From: Pedobacter jejuensis
GTDB taxonomy: Bacteria; Bacteroidota; Bacteroidia; Sphingobacteriales; Sphingobacteriaceae
Direction: 5' to 3'
NCBI RefSeq assembly: GCF_003725795.1
Contig: NZ_RBEE01000023.1
Location: 186,001 to 250,000 of the forward strand
DNA length: 64,000 nt
Shown here: piece after piece, positions 8,606-17,482 of the stretch
Position numbering within the stretch: position 1 is the stretch's first letter
How the letters are laid out: each line of letters begins with the position of its first letter
Notes under the pieces: generated by a model
What the model saw: the letters and a program-made list of their open reading frames with translations, nothing else
Told to the model about the DNA's origin: nothing
Databases searched by the model: none
Position numbers and translations under genes: made by a program

Positions 8606-8625
8606 ATTACTAACCAAATAAATCA

Positions 8626-10215
8626 ATGGGAAACATTGTAGAACGATTAACTGCCTTAGATTACCTCATCGTAATCCTATACCTCATAATTTTGATACTT
8701 ATCGGGTACCGAGCCAGTTTTTCGAAAAAGAAAAGCGAACAAGAAACCTTATTTCTCGCAAATAAATCTCTAAACTGGTCGAGCATCGGCTTTAACATGT
8801 GGGGTACTAATGTTGGTCCATCCATGCTGTTGGCTTTTGCCAGCATTGGTTACAGCACAGGTATTGTCGCTGTAAATTTCGATTGGTATGCATTCATCTT
8901 TTTGTTTTTACTGGCCATTGTATTTGCCCCAAAATACTTAGCAGCCAAAGTGAGTACCATGCCCGAGTTTATGGGTAACCGTTACGGAGATTCTACTCAA
9001 AATATACTTGCCTGGTATGCTTTAGTGAAGATATTAATCTCCTGGTTATCGCTCGGCCTATTTGCCGGCGGCTTTTTAGTCCGACAGATTTTAGGAATAC
9101 CAATGTGGCAGTCTGTGACGGTTTTAGTAGCTTTTGCAGGATTGTTTACATTTTTCGGTGGATTAAAAGCGATTGCAAAAGTGAATGTTTTCCAGATGAT
9201 TTTGCTGATTGCCGTTTCACTTTCATTGATGCTTTTAGGCTTAAACAAAGTTGGCGGCATTTCAGCTTTGTATGCAAAAACGCCGCATCATTTTTGGAAC
9301 TTAATTCAACCGGCAAGCGACCCCAAATATCCCTGGTATGCGATATTATTGGGTTATCCTGTTGCCGCAGTGGCGTTTTTCTGTACCGACCAATCGATGG
9401 TTCAGTCGGTGTTAGGAGCTAAAAACTTAAAGCAAGGTCAGTTAGGGGTGAGCTTTATTGCTTGGTTAAAAATACTCTCACTTCCATTATTTATAGGAAC
9501 GGGAATTATTTGTTATGTTCTTTTTCCAAACCTTAAAGACCCGAATGAGGCTTATATGACGATGGTTACCAGCTTATTTCCACCTGGAATGAACGGATTG
9601 GTAATTGTGGTGTTAATTGCAGTTTTGGTTGGAACAATCGGCTCTTCGTTGAACTCATTAAGTACTGTTTTTACTATGGATATTTACGTAAAGAAAATCA
9701 ATCCGCAGGCTAGTACTAAACAAATCATCCGAATGGGCAGATGGACGGTTGTAGCAGGTTGCATCATTGCAGTTATTGTGGTTTTGGCTATCGATAGCAT
9801 AAAGGGTTTAAATTTATTCGATGTTTTCCAATCGGTGTTAGGCTTTATTGCCCCACCACTCTCTGTTGTGTTTTTGCTTACAGTTTTCTGGAAAAGAACG
9901 ACCAGAAAAGCAGTTAATTTTACATTGTCAGTCGGATCTATCATGAGTTTAGGAACTGGCATAACTTATCTTTGGATTCTTCCCTCAAGCGAATATACCT
10001 TCTGGCCACACTATTTAATGCTTTCCTTTTTCATTTTTGCAGGACTACTGATTATAGCCGTTTTAATATCCCTTTTAGATAGAACACCAAGCATTTACAC
10101 GATAAATGAGGAACATCAATCGAACATAGAGAAACCCGATAGGGCAGTTTGGATTTCGTGGATTGCACTTGCAGTTGTAATGGTTGCACTTTACATTTTC
10201 TTCAATGGACATTAA
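8626..10215 (+). CDS. Sodium/solute symporter of the SSS (SLC5) family
   Basis: A 529-residue polytopic membrane protein with about 13-14 hydrophobic segments. The N-terminal part LDYLIVILYLIILILIGYRA followed by a hydrophilic KKKSEQETLFLANKSLNW stretch is the standard TM1-loop-TM2 start of SSS transporters. The segment GTNVGPSMLLAFASIGYSTG is the unwound sodium-site region, and FGGLKAIAKVNVFQMILLI is the conserved TM5 area. Neighbours are the interrupted sugar dehydrogenase upstream and a rhamnosidase downstream, so uptake of a released mono- or oligosaccharide or sugar acid is likely. The substrate cannot be told from sequence. Confidence 0.9.
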   Translation: MGNIVERLTALDYLIVILYLIILILIGYRASFSKKKSEQETLFLANKSLNWSSIGFNMWGTNVGPSMLLAFASIGYSTGIVAVNFDWYAFIFLFLLAIVFAPKYLAAKVSTMPEFMGNRYGDSTQNILAWYALVKILISWLSLGLFAGGFLVRQILGIPMWQSVTVLVAFAGLFTFFGGLKAIAKVNVFQMILLIAVSLSLMLLGLNKVGGISALYAKTPHHFWNLIQPASDPKYPWYAILLGYPVAAVAFFCTDQSMVQSVLGAKNLKQGQLGVSFIAWLKILSLPLFIGTGIICYVLFPNLKDPNEAYMTMVTSLFPPGMNGLVIVVLIAVLVGTIGSSLNSLSTVFTMDIYVKKINPQASTKQIIRMGRWTVVAGCIIAVIVVLAIDSIKGLNLFDVFQSVLGFIAPPLSVVFLLTVFWKRTTRKAVNFTLSVGSIMSLGTGITYLWILPSSEYTFWPHYLMLSFFIFAGLLIIAVLISLLDRTPSIYTINEEHQSNIEKPDRAVWISWIALAVVMVALYIFFNGH

Positions 10216-10222
10216 AATATAA

Positions 10223-10279
10223 TTAACCACAGATGAAAAGGATGAAAACGGATAAAAATCTGTGTTAATCTGTGGTTAA
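10223..10279. repeat. Inverted repeat ttaaccacagat / atctgtggttaa
   Basis: A perfect 12-bp inverted repeat with a 33-base loop between the symporter and rhamnosidase genes. A weaker relative (ttaaccacagaaa ... atctgtgtttatctgtg) lies at 35,587-35,650 at the other end of the region, so it is a dispersed motif. Confidence 0.7.
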
Positions 10280-10296
10280 AACCTTAATTAAATAAT

Positions 10297-12462
10297 ATGA
10301 AAAACTTCAAAAAAATACTCTTGCTTTCACTTTTAAGCTGTTTGGCATTTCCAACATTTTCCCAAAAAGCATCATGGATTTGGTATCCGGGCGATTTCGA
10401 TATTTATATGAGTAATGTGATGCAAAACCGCCGAACAGAAAGAGGTTCTTTCTTTCCGGTATTTTGGAAAATGGATAGTCACTATATTCTGGTCGATTTT
10501 CATAAAGAATTTAATTTAGCTCAACCAGAAGAAGTAAAGCTTTTCGTTGAAGGAACTTATAATGTTAAAATCGATGGTCAGGCCATTTCCGGTTTTCCGA
10601 AAACCATTCAAATTCCTGCAGGAAAGCATAAACTAAGTTTAAAAGTCTACAATCAGGCACATGTTCCGGCAGTTTTTGTTCAGGGGAAAACTGTTATTTC
10701 TGATGAAACCTGGTTAACTACCTTTGAAGATAAAGAATGGATTGATGCCAGCGGAAAAACTTCCGATAAATCGGGAACGACTTTCGTTTCAGCAGGCTCC
10801 TGGAATTTAACAGACCCGCAAATCGAACCATCAAAATTTAAATTGCCAGTCGTTGCTAAATCAATCATTCATAAAGAAAAGGCAGGCAATGGTTACCTTG
10901 CCGATTTTGGAAAAGAAACATTTGGTTTTATCAAAATTCATGGTTTAATAGGCAAAGGGAGATTAAATCTTTATTATGGCGAATCGAAAGAAGAGGCTTT
11001 ATCAATCGATAAATGCGAAACGTTAGATAATTTGAATATCGATTTGACTGAGAAAAAAGATTCGATAATACCGCTTTCTAAAGCATTCAGGTATGTGAAT
11101 TTTCAACCTGAAAATGGTGTTTCGGCAGATTCTATATCCATGCTCTATGAATATGCGCCTGTTAAAGACCGTGGCAGTTTCAAATCATCAGATAAAGAAC
11201 TAAACAAGATTTACGATGTAGCTAAATATACTTTCCACCTAAATACCCGAGAGTTTTTTATTGATGGTATAAAACGTGACCGTTGGGTTTGGAGTGGTGA
11301 TGCTTATCAAAGTTATTTGATGAATTATTATTCGTTTTTTGATGCACCGACAGTTAAAAGAACTTTACTTGCTCAACGTGGTAAAGACCCGGTTACCGCT
11401 CACATCAATACCATTATGGATTATTCTTTTTATTGGTTTTTGGGGATTTACGACTATTACAAATTTACAGGAGACCAAAAGTTCGTGCAGGATATTTACC
11501 CTAGAATGCAATCGCTAATGACTTATATTGATGGCAGAAAGAATAAAAATGGCTTGTTAGAGTGGATGCCAGGGGATTGGATTTTTATTGATTGGGCAGA
11601 CAAATTAAGTAAAGATGGCGAAGTAAGTTTTGAGCAATTATTATATGCAAGAAGTTTAGAAACGATGGCTTTATGTGCAAAACTTGCAAACGATTCGCAA
11701 AGCGCTACTAAATATGATAAACAAGCAAAAGAACTGAAAGCGAAAATTTTTGAATTATACTGGGATCAAAATAAAATTGCTTTGGTACACAGCAGAATCG
11801 ATAATAAGCAAACTGATAATGTTACCCGTTATGCCAATATGTTTGGTATTTTCTTCGATTATTTCACACCTGAACAAAAGCTAGCGGTAAAAAAGAACGT
11901 GCTTTTAAATAATGAAGTGGCAAAAATCACAACTCCTTATATGCGTTTCTATGAATTGGAGGCATTATGTGCCATGGGAGAGCAGGCATACGTTTTAAAG
12001 GAAATAAAAAATTACTGGGGTGGAATGTTAAAACTCGGTGCTACATCTTTTTGGGAAGAATACAATCCTGATAAAAAAGGAACCGAACATTTGGCTATGT
12101 ATGGTCGGCCCTTTGGAAAAAGCCTTTGCCATGCCTGGGGTGCTAGTCCGATTTATTTGTTGGGGAAATACTATTTAGGTGTAGAGCCAACTGCACCAGG
12201 TTATGAAAACTATACCATAACACCAAATTTGGGTGGTTTAGAATGGATGGAAGGTAAAGTGCCAACAGCAAATGGTGATATTTCTGTTTATTGCAGCAAA
12301 AAGGACATCAAGGTTTCATCTGCAGGGGGAACGGGGAAACTAAGGATAACCAGCAAAACCAAACCCGTGGTTAAAGGTATAGAGGTTAAGGAAGTTTCTA
12401 AAGGTATTTATGAAATTACGATTGAGAAAGGGAAACAATATAATGTGAAATATTCCGGATAA
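10297..12462 (+). CDS. Alpha-L-rhamnosidase, GH78-type six-hairpin glycosidase
   Basis: A 721-residue secreted protein with signal peptide KKILLLSLLSCLAFPTFSQ. Beta-sandwich domains follow to about residue 300, including a jelly roll (YLADFGKETFGFIKIHGL). An (alpha/alpha)6 catalytic domain carries the GH78 signature region DGIKRDRWVWSGDAY (about 325-340), which includes the acidic residues of the active site. A second acidic motif is TSFWEEYNP, where the general base Glu is expected, and the C-terminal sandwich starts near PNLGGLEWMEGKVPT. It removes alpha-linked L-rhamnose from pectin-type glycans. It is intact, in contrast to the second GH78 gene downstream, and is shorter than many GH78 enzymes (about 900 residues) because it lacks some N-terminal carbohydrate-binding modules. 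Confidence 0.88.
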   Translation: MKNFKKILLLSLLSCLAFPTFSQKASWIWYPGDFDIYMSNVMQNRRTERGSFFPVFWKMDSHYILVDFHKEFNLAQPEEVKLFVEGTYNVKIDGQAISGFPKTIQIPAGKHKLSLKVYNQAHVPAVFVQGKTVISDETWLTTFEDKEWIDASGKTSDKSGTTFVSAGSWNLTDPQIEPSKFKLPVVAKSIIHKEKAGNGYLADFGKETFGFIKIHGLIGKGRLNLYYGESKEEALSIDKCETLDNLNIDLTEKKDSIIPLSKAFRYVNFQPENGVSADSISMLYEYAPVKDRGSFKSSDKELNKIYDVAKYTFHLNTREFFIDGIKRDRWVWSGDAYQSYLMNYYSFFDAPTVKRTLLAQRGKDPVTAHINTIMDYSFYWFLGIYDYYKFTGDQKFVQDIYPRMQSLMTYIDGRKNKNGLLEWMPGDWIFIDWADKLSKDGEVSFEQLLYARSLETMALCAKLANDSQSATKYDKQAKELKAKIFELYWDQNKIALVHSRIDNKQTDNVTRYANMFGIFFDYFTPEQKLAVKKNVLLNNEVAKITTPYMRFYELEALCAMGEQAYVLKEIKNYWGGMLKLGATSFWEEYNPDKKGTEHLAMYGRPFGKSLCHAWGASPIYLLGKYYLGVEPTAPGYENYTITPNLGGLEWMEGKVPTANGDISVYCSKKDIKVSSAGGTGKLRITSKTKPVVKGIEVKEVSKGIYEITIEKGKQYNVKYSG

Positions 12463-12474
12463 TTGACTGCTTTC

Positions 12475-12563
12475 CGTCATTGCGAGGCACGAAGCAATCT
12501 TAAATCTGGCGCTATTTCGTCAAACCTAAAATAGCAAAGATTGATTCGTGTCTTGCAATGACG
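12475..12563. repeat. Dispersed palindrome with an extra loop hairpin
   Basis: Arms cgtcattgcgaggcacgaag and gattcgtgtcttgcaatgacg flank a longer loop, which itself holds gctattt...aaatagc. It sits between the converging ends of the rhamnosidase and IclR genes, where it could serve as a bidirectional hairpin. Confidence 0.85.
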
Positions 12564-12577
12564 ACTTTTAGAACAGC

Positions 12578-13351
12578 TTAAACCCCAATCCTTTGCTCAA
12601 TCTTTTTAACGCATTTATTAGCCTCTGCAAGAATTACATCATTCTCAATTGCATTATCAGCATTTAAGGCATTTAACATCGAGATTGTTAAACAAGCGAT
12701 GATACCGTTGTTGCCCCCAATTCCGATAGGAACTGAAATGTCGGTTACGCCAGAAACAGAATCACTGTTTTTAAAGTACGAACCTGTTTTTTGAATGTCT
12801 TCTAAAGAGCTGTTGAAATCATCTTGTTGCGGCTTAGTATATTTCTTAAAAACAGCGTTGTTTTTCAAGGTTACATTTCGTTCAGCTTCAGGCATATAAG
12901 CCAACAAAACCTTTCCTGATGCCGTCAAAGGTAAGGGGAAAAGGTTTCCCTCTTCAATTGAAAGTGCAATTGGTCCCGGACTTTTGGCATGAATGATAAC
13001 CATAACCTGGTTCATGTACAAAATACTTAAATGGCAAGATTGACGGATGGTATTTGCCAATTCTTCCAATGGAAATTGTGCTGCTTTGCGCAGTTCATCC
13101 ATTGGCGAGTGCCTATGCGATAGGTAAAAAAGCTTTAACGAAAGTCTGTATTTTCCTGAAACTTCATCACGTAAAATATAACCACGACTCTCCAAACTCA
13201 TTAACATGCGATAAATCTCATTGGGGGTTTTCTCAATGCCAATGGCAATTTCCGTTTGAGACAGGGGGATGGATTGTGCAGATAAATATTCCAATATATC
13301 AAGTCCTTTATCTAAGGCCGGCGCTTGATATTTTGATTCCTTTTCGTTCAT
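12578..13351 (-). CDS. IclR-family transcriptional regulator
   Basis: A 257-residue protein with an N-terminal winged helix (ALDKGLDILEYLSAQSIPLS, then EIAIGIEKTPNEIYRMLMSL and GYILRDEVSGKYRLSLKLF) and the IclR effector domain. The latter includes HLSILYMNQVMVIIHAKSPG, FPLPLTASGKVLLAYMPEAE and a terminal segment with VSVPIG-like DISVPIGIGGNNGIIACLTI. IclR proteins sense small organic acids, aromatic compounds or sugar acids. It is the only regulator in the accessory half and is divergent from the + strand genes that include the CoA-transferase module, so it probably controls that operon. The effector is unknown. Confidence 0.93.
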   Translation of the reverse strand: MNEKESKYQAPALDKGLDILEYLSAQSIPLSQTEIAIGIEKTPNEIYRMLMSLESRGYILRDEVSGKYRLSLKLFYLSHRHSPMDELRKAAQFPLEELANTIRQSCHLSILYMNQVMVIIHAKSPGPIALSIEEGNLFPLPLTASGKVLLAYMPEAERNVTLKNNAVFKKYTKPQQDDFNSSLEDIQKTGSYFKNSDSVSGVTDISVPIGIGGNNGIIACLTISMLNALNADNAIENDVILAEANKCVKKIEQRIGV

Positions 13352-13480
13352 ACAGATTTAAATTTGGTCGTAGCGTATTTTTTACAATTTCAAACATACA
13401 AAATGCTTTCCTATTTACAATTCAGAAAGCTTTTATATCAATCTAAAGTATTAAATGTTTTCATATTTAAAAAAAATATT

Positions 13481-13488
13481 TATATTTG
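13481..13488 (+). promoter_or_regulatory. Putative Bacteroidota -7 promoter box (tatatttg)
   Basis: Fits TAnnTTTG, in the AT-rich gap between the divergent IclR gene and the GH78 gene starting at 13,625. No strong TTTG -33 element at the ideal distance was found, so this is tentative. Confidence 0.35.
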
Positions 13489-13624
13489 AATTAGTAGCGA
13501 GGGTTAAAGTGGAGCTTAAATTTAAGCTTAATTGTAAAAGAAATAATTTTTCTTTCAATTGCTCTTATCGCTGATAACCAATTATAAATCTAAATAAAAT
13601 ACCTTAAAAGGTGTAGATTATTTA

Positions 13625-16378
13625 ATGAGCAAACTTTTAATCTTTTTGTGTCTTTTCTTATTCACTGTTCCGCTATTTGCGCAGGATATTAAGGTTGCTC
13701 GTTTAAGTTGCGGCTATCGGAATAACCCGATTGGGATAGATTTTGTTTCGCCTGATTTGAGTTGGAAATTACAATCATCAAAGCACAATGTGATGCAGTC
13801 TGCCTATCAGTTATTGGTTTCGGGCAGTTTGACTAATCTGAATAAAAATATAGGCGATGTGTGGGATACAAAAAAAGTGAGCTCCGGTCAGTCGATTCAA
13901 ATACAATATAAAGGCGCTAAACTTTTATCTGCCAGAACTTACTATTGGAAAGTTCGCGTTTGGGATAATTTAGGGAATGAATCTGCCTGGAGTAACGCTG
14001 CTTTTTGGCAAATGGGTTTGCTGAGTGGCGAAGATTGGAAAGGCGCAAAATGGATTGCTTTTGAAAAACTTGCCGATTCGAATTTGGACATACTCCCAAC
14101 GGATGGCAAAAAAGATAAATACAATGCAAATAATATCTTGCCGATGTTTCGTAAAAATTTTTCTGTTTCTAAAGCCATCAAAAAAGCGACAGCCTTTATT
14201 TCGGGTTTAGGTCATTTCGAAATGACTTTAAACGGCGAAAAAGTTGGTGATGATTTTTTAGCGCCCGGGTGGAGTAAATATGATAAAGAGGCTTTATATG
14301 TTACTTATGATATTACCAGTCAGCTAACCAAAGGAAATAACGCGATTGGTGTAATGCTTGGCAATGGTTTTTATCATATTCCACCGGTTAAAGGCAGGTA
14401 CAGGAAATTAAAGGTTTCTTATGGATATCCTAAAATGATTTGCCGTGTTTTGGTTGAATACAGTGACGGTACTTCCGCAAATATCATCAGCAATCAAAGC
14501 TGGAAAACTGCTCTATCGCCTGTTACGTTTTCAAGTATTTATGGCGGAGAAGATTACAATGCTAACCTCGAACAAAAGGGATGGAATTTAAATGGTTTTG
14601 ATGATCAAAGTTGGAAATCGGCTTTGCTGGTTGACGGACCGAAATTGAATGCGCAAAAGGAGGAAGCTGTAAAAGTTTTCAAGAATTTTTCTGCTCAAAG
14701 CATTAAGTCGCTACCAAACGGAGAGTGGGTTTATGATATGGGACAGAATTCATCAGCCATTATCGAATTAAAAGTTCGCGGCAAAAAAGGTGATACTGTT
14801 CGTATTACACCCGCGGAATTAATTAAAGCTGATGGTTCGGTTACGCAGAAAAATGTTGGTGGACCATCTTACTTCACCTATGTTATAAAAGGTGAGGGTA
14901 TCGAAACCTGGCGACCAAAGTTTTTTTACACAGGATTTAGATAGGTTAAAGGTGCTATTCCAACAGGAACAGAAAATGCACAAAACAAAGCTATAGTTAA
15001 AAGTTTAAAAGCACTTCATGTACGAAATGCTGCTGAACAAGTTGGTAAATTTGCTTCTTCGAATGAATTGTTTAATAAAACTTTTGAGCTGATAGATTGG
15101 TCCATAAAAAGCAACATGGTCAGCGTTTTTACGGATTGTCCGCATCGTGAAAAGTTGGGATGGTTAGAGCAGCTGCATTTAATGGGCAACTCTGTTGGCT
15201 ACAATTATGATGCTGCACCATTGTTCAAAAAAGCTTTGCAGGATATGAAAAATTCGCAATTGGCCAATGGATTAATTCCTGCAATTGCACCCGAATATGT
15301 AAAGTTTGAATGGGGTGGAGATATGTTTCGCGATTCGCCTGAATGGGGAAGTAGCGGCATTTTGTTGCCTTGGTATTTGTATCAGTGGTACGGGGATAAG
15401 CAGGCGATGGTGGATTATTATCCGATGATGCAGCGATACATGGATTATTTAGCTGCAAAAGCCGAAAATCACATTTTACCTCAAGGTTTGGGCGACTGGT
15501 ACGATTTAGGTACCAAACCTCCGGGGGTTTCTCAGTTAACGCCAATGGGTGTAACCGGAACGGCCATCTACTATCATGACTTAAAACTTCTAGAAAAAAT
15601 GGCTACCCTTTTAGGTAAAAAAGCTGATGCGATAAACTATGCTAAACTCGCTGTTGAAGTAAGAAAATCATTCAATAATAAATTCTTTGATAGTAAAACC
15701 GGGCAATATGCAACGGGTTCTCAGGCAGCCAATGCCATGGCTGTCTACATGGGCTTGGTAGAGGATAAATATAAAAGCGCAGTGATTGATAATTTGGTTA
15801 ACGATATCAGAGATAGAAAAAACAGCTTAACTGCTGGTGATATCGGCTATCGTTATGTTTTACGTGCTTTGGAAGATGCAGGAAAATCAGATGTAATTTT
15901 TGACATGAACAGCCGCTCGGATGTGCCGGGCTACGGGATGCAAATTGCAAAAGGTGCTACAGCTTTAACCGAAAGTTGGGCAGCTTTGCCGACAGTTTCA
16001 AACAATCATTTTATGCTAGGGCATTTAATGGAATGGCTCTATAGTGGCGTGGGTGGTATCCGTCAGGCTGAAAATTCTATCGCTTTCAATCATATTAAAA
16101 TTGAACCAGAACTGGTCGGTAATTTAACTTCAGCCAATGTGAGCTTCAACTCTCCTTATGGTGAGATTTCATCTGAATGGAAAAGAACAGATAAGGAATT
16201 TACGCTGGAGATTAATATTCCTGTGAATACAAAAGCGGATGTTTACTTTCCGGCTCTTCCTGAAACTGTTATCGTTGAAGAACATAATTCAACATTTACC
16301 GATGCAGGTGTCGAAAACGGAAAAGCCAAAGTTTCTATTGACTCGGGTTATTACAAATTTAATTTAAAGCGCAAATGA
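13625..16378 (+). pseudogene. GH78 alpha-L-rhamnosidase interrupted by an in-frame amber codon
   Basis: One 917-codon frame with a single TAG at 14,942-14,944. The piece before it (439 residues) has a signal peptide (LLIFLCLFLFTVPLFAQ), the N-terminal sandwich (RLSCGYRNNPIGID) and the rhamnosidase N domain (FISGLGHFEMTLNGEKVGD), ending in YTGFR. After the stop the same frame continues VKGAIPTGTENAQ, then the catalytic (alpha/alpha)6 domain with DCPHREKLGWLEQ and ATALTESWAALP. In relatives the residue after GFR is normally Tyr (TAT/TAC), so one base change explains the stop. No frameshift is involved. It is either a recent pseudogene, a sequencing error, or a read-through case; an internal restart at 15,068 would lack the N-terminal domains and signal. 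Confidence 0.85.
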
Positions 16379-17481
16379 GAAAAATAGGCTTAATGCTTTT
16401 CCTCCTTGTTTGGGCTTTGAAATCTAATTCTCAAAAACCAAATTCAATTACTGCCGATGAAATGGAAAAAATTTATCAGGAAGTAAAAACGCCATACAAA
16501 TATGGTTTGGTTATGGTTCCTGAGGATAAAGAACATAAAATGGATTGCCCGACTATTTTTAGAAAAGGCAAATTATGGTACATGACTTATTTGGTTTTCA
16601 GTGGTCGTGGTTATGAGACATGGATGGCAAAAAGTAATGATTTATTGCATTGGAAAGATCTTGGAAAACTAATGTCTTTCGAGGATTCTGGTAAGTGGGA
16701 TGATAATCAAAAAGCAGGTTACAATGCGCTTTTAGATACCAAATGGGGTGGAAGTTATGGAGTAAGTCAATTTGATGGTAAATACTGGATGTCGTATTTC
16801 GGCGGAAAAGAAAAAGGTTACGAAGTGGATCCTTTATCAATTGGAATGGCCTACGCTACCAAACATCCATCGATTGTACAGGAATGGAACCGCTTGGATA
16901 AACCTGTTTTAACTTCTGCCGATGCTGATGTTCGATGGTGGGAAAACCGTAATAAGCTTTTTAAAAGCACGGTAATTGAAGATAAGAAAAGATTGACAGG
17001 ACATCGCTTTGTGATGTATTACAATGCTGTCGGCGATTCTTTAGTCAATAACAAAAAAACACGTTGGTACGAGCGGATTGGAATGGCCGTTTCTGATGAC
17101 ATGGTTCATTGGCAACGTTTCAACAAAAATCCTGTGGTTCATCACCCTGTTGGTATTACCGGTGATGGTGTGATTCAACAAATCGGCGACAATTATGTAA
17201 TGTTTTATTTCGGCGCTTTTTGGCAGGATAGAAAAGGGTCTTTTAATCGCTTTGCAGTGTCGAAAGATTTAATGCACTGGACAGATTGGATTGGAGATAA
17301 CCTGATTGAATCTTCAGAAAAATATGATGAATTATATGCTCACAAATCTTTTGTGCTGAAATACAAGGGTGTGGTTTACCATTTTTACTGTGCGGTAAAC
17401 AAGGATAACCAACGCGGAATAGCGGTGGCTACATCGAGAGAATTAGGAAAAAGTAAAGTGAATTTTGTTAACGGGAATTAG
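16375..17481 (+). CDS. GH43/GH117-like five-bladed beta-propeller glycosidase
   Basis: A 368-residue protein starting within the stop of the rhamnosidase (ATGA overlap), with signal sequence GLMLFLLVWALKSNSQ. Repeating motifs typical of five-bladed propeller glycosidases are present: KMDCPTIFRKGKLWYMTY, GYETWMAKSNDLLHWKDLG, GMAVSDDMVHWQRFNKNPVV, RFAVSKDLMHWTDW. The Asp in MDCP could be the catalytic base, with further acidic residues in DADVRWWENRN and the YDELYAHKS region. Family assignment (43 or 117 type) is uncertain, but a secreted exo-acting arabinosidase, galactosidase or similar in a pectin locus is reasonable. Confidence 0.75.
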   Translation: MRKIGLMLFLLVWALKSNSQKPNSITADEMEKIYQEVKTPYKYGLVMVPEDKEHKMDCPTIFRKGKLWYMTYLVFSGRGYETWMAKSNDLLHWKDLGKLMSFEDSGKWDDNQKAGYNALLDTKWGGSYGVSQFDGKYWMSYFGGKEKGYEVDPLSIGMAYATKHPSIVQEWNRLDKPVLTSADADVRWWENRNKLFKSTVIEDKKRLTGHRFVMYYNAVGDSLVNNKKTRWYERIGMAVSDDMVHWQRFNKNPVVHHPVGITGDGVIQQIGDNYVMFYFGAFWQDRKGSFNRFAVSKDLMHWTDWIGDNLIESSEKYDELYAHKSFVLKYKGVVYHFYCAVNKDNQRGIAVATSRELGKSKVNFVNGN

Positions 17482-17482
17482 A

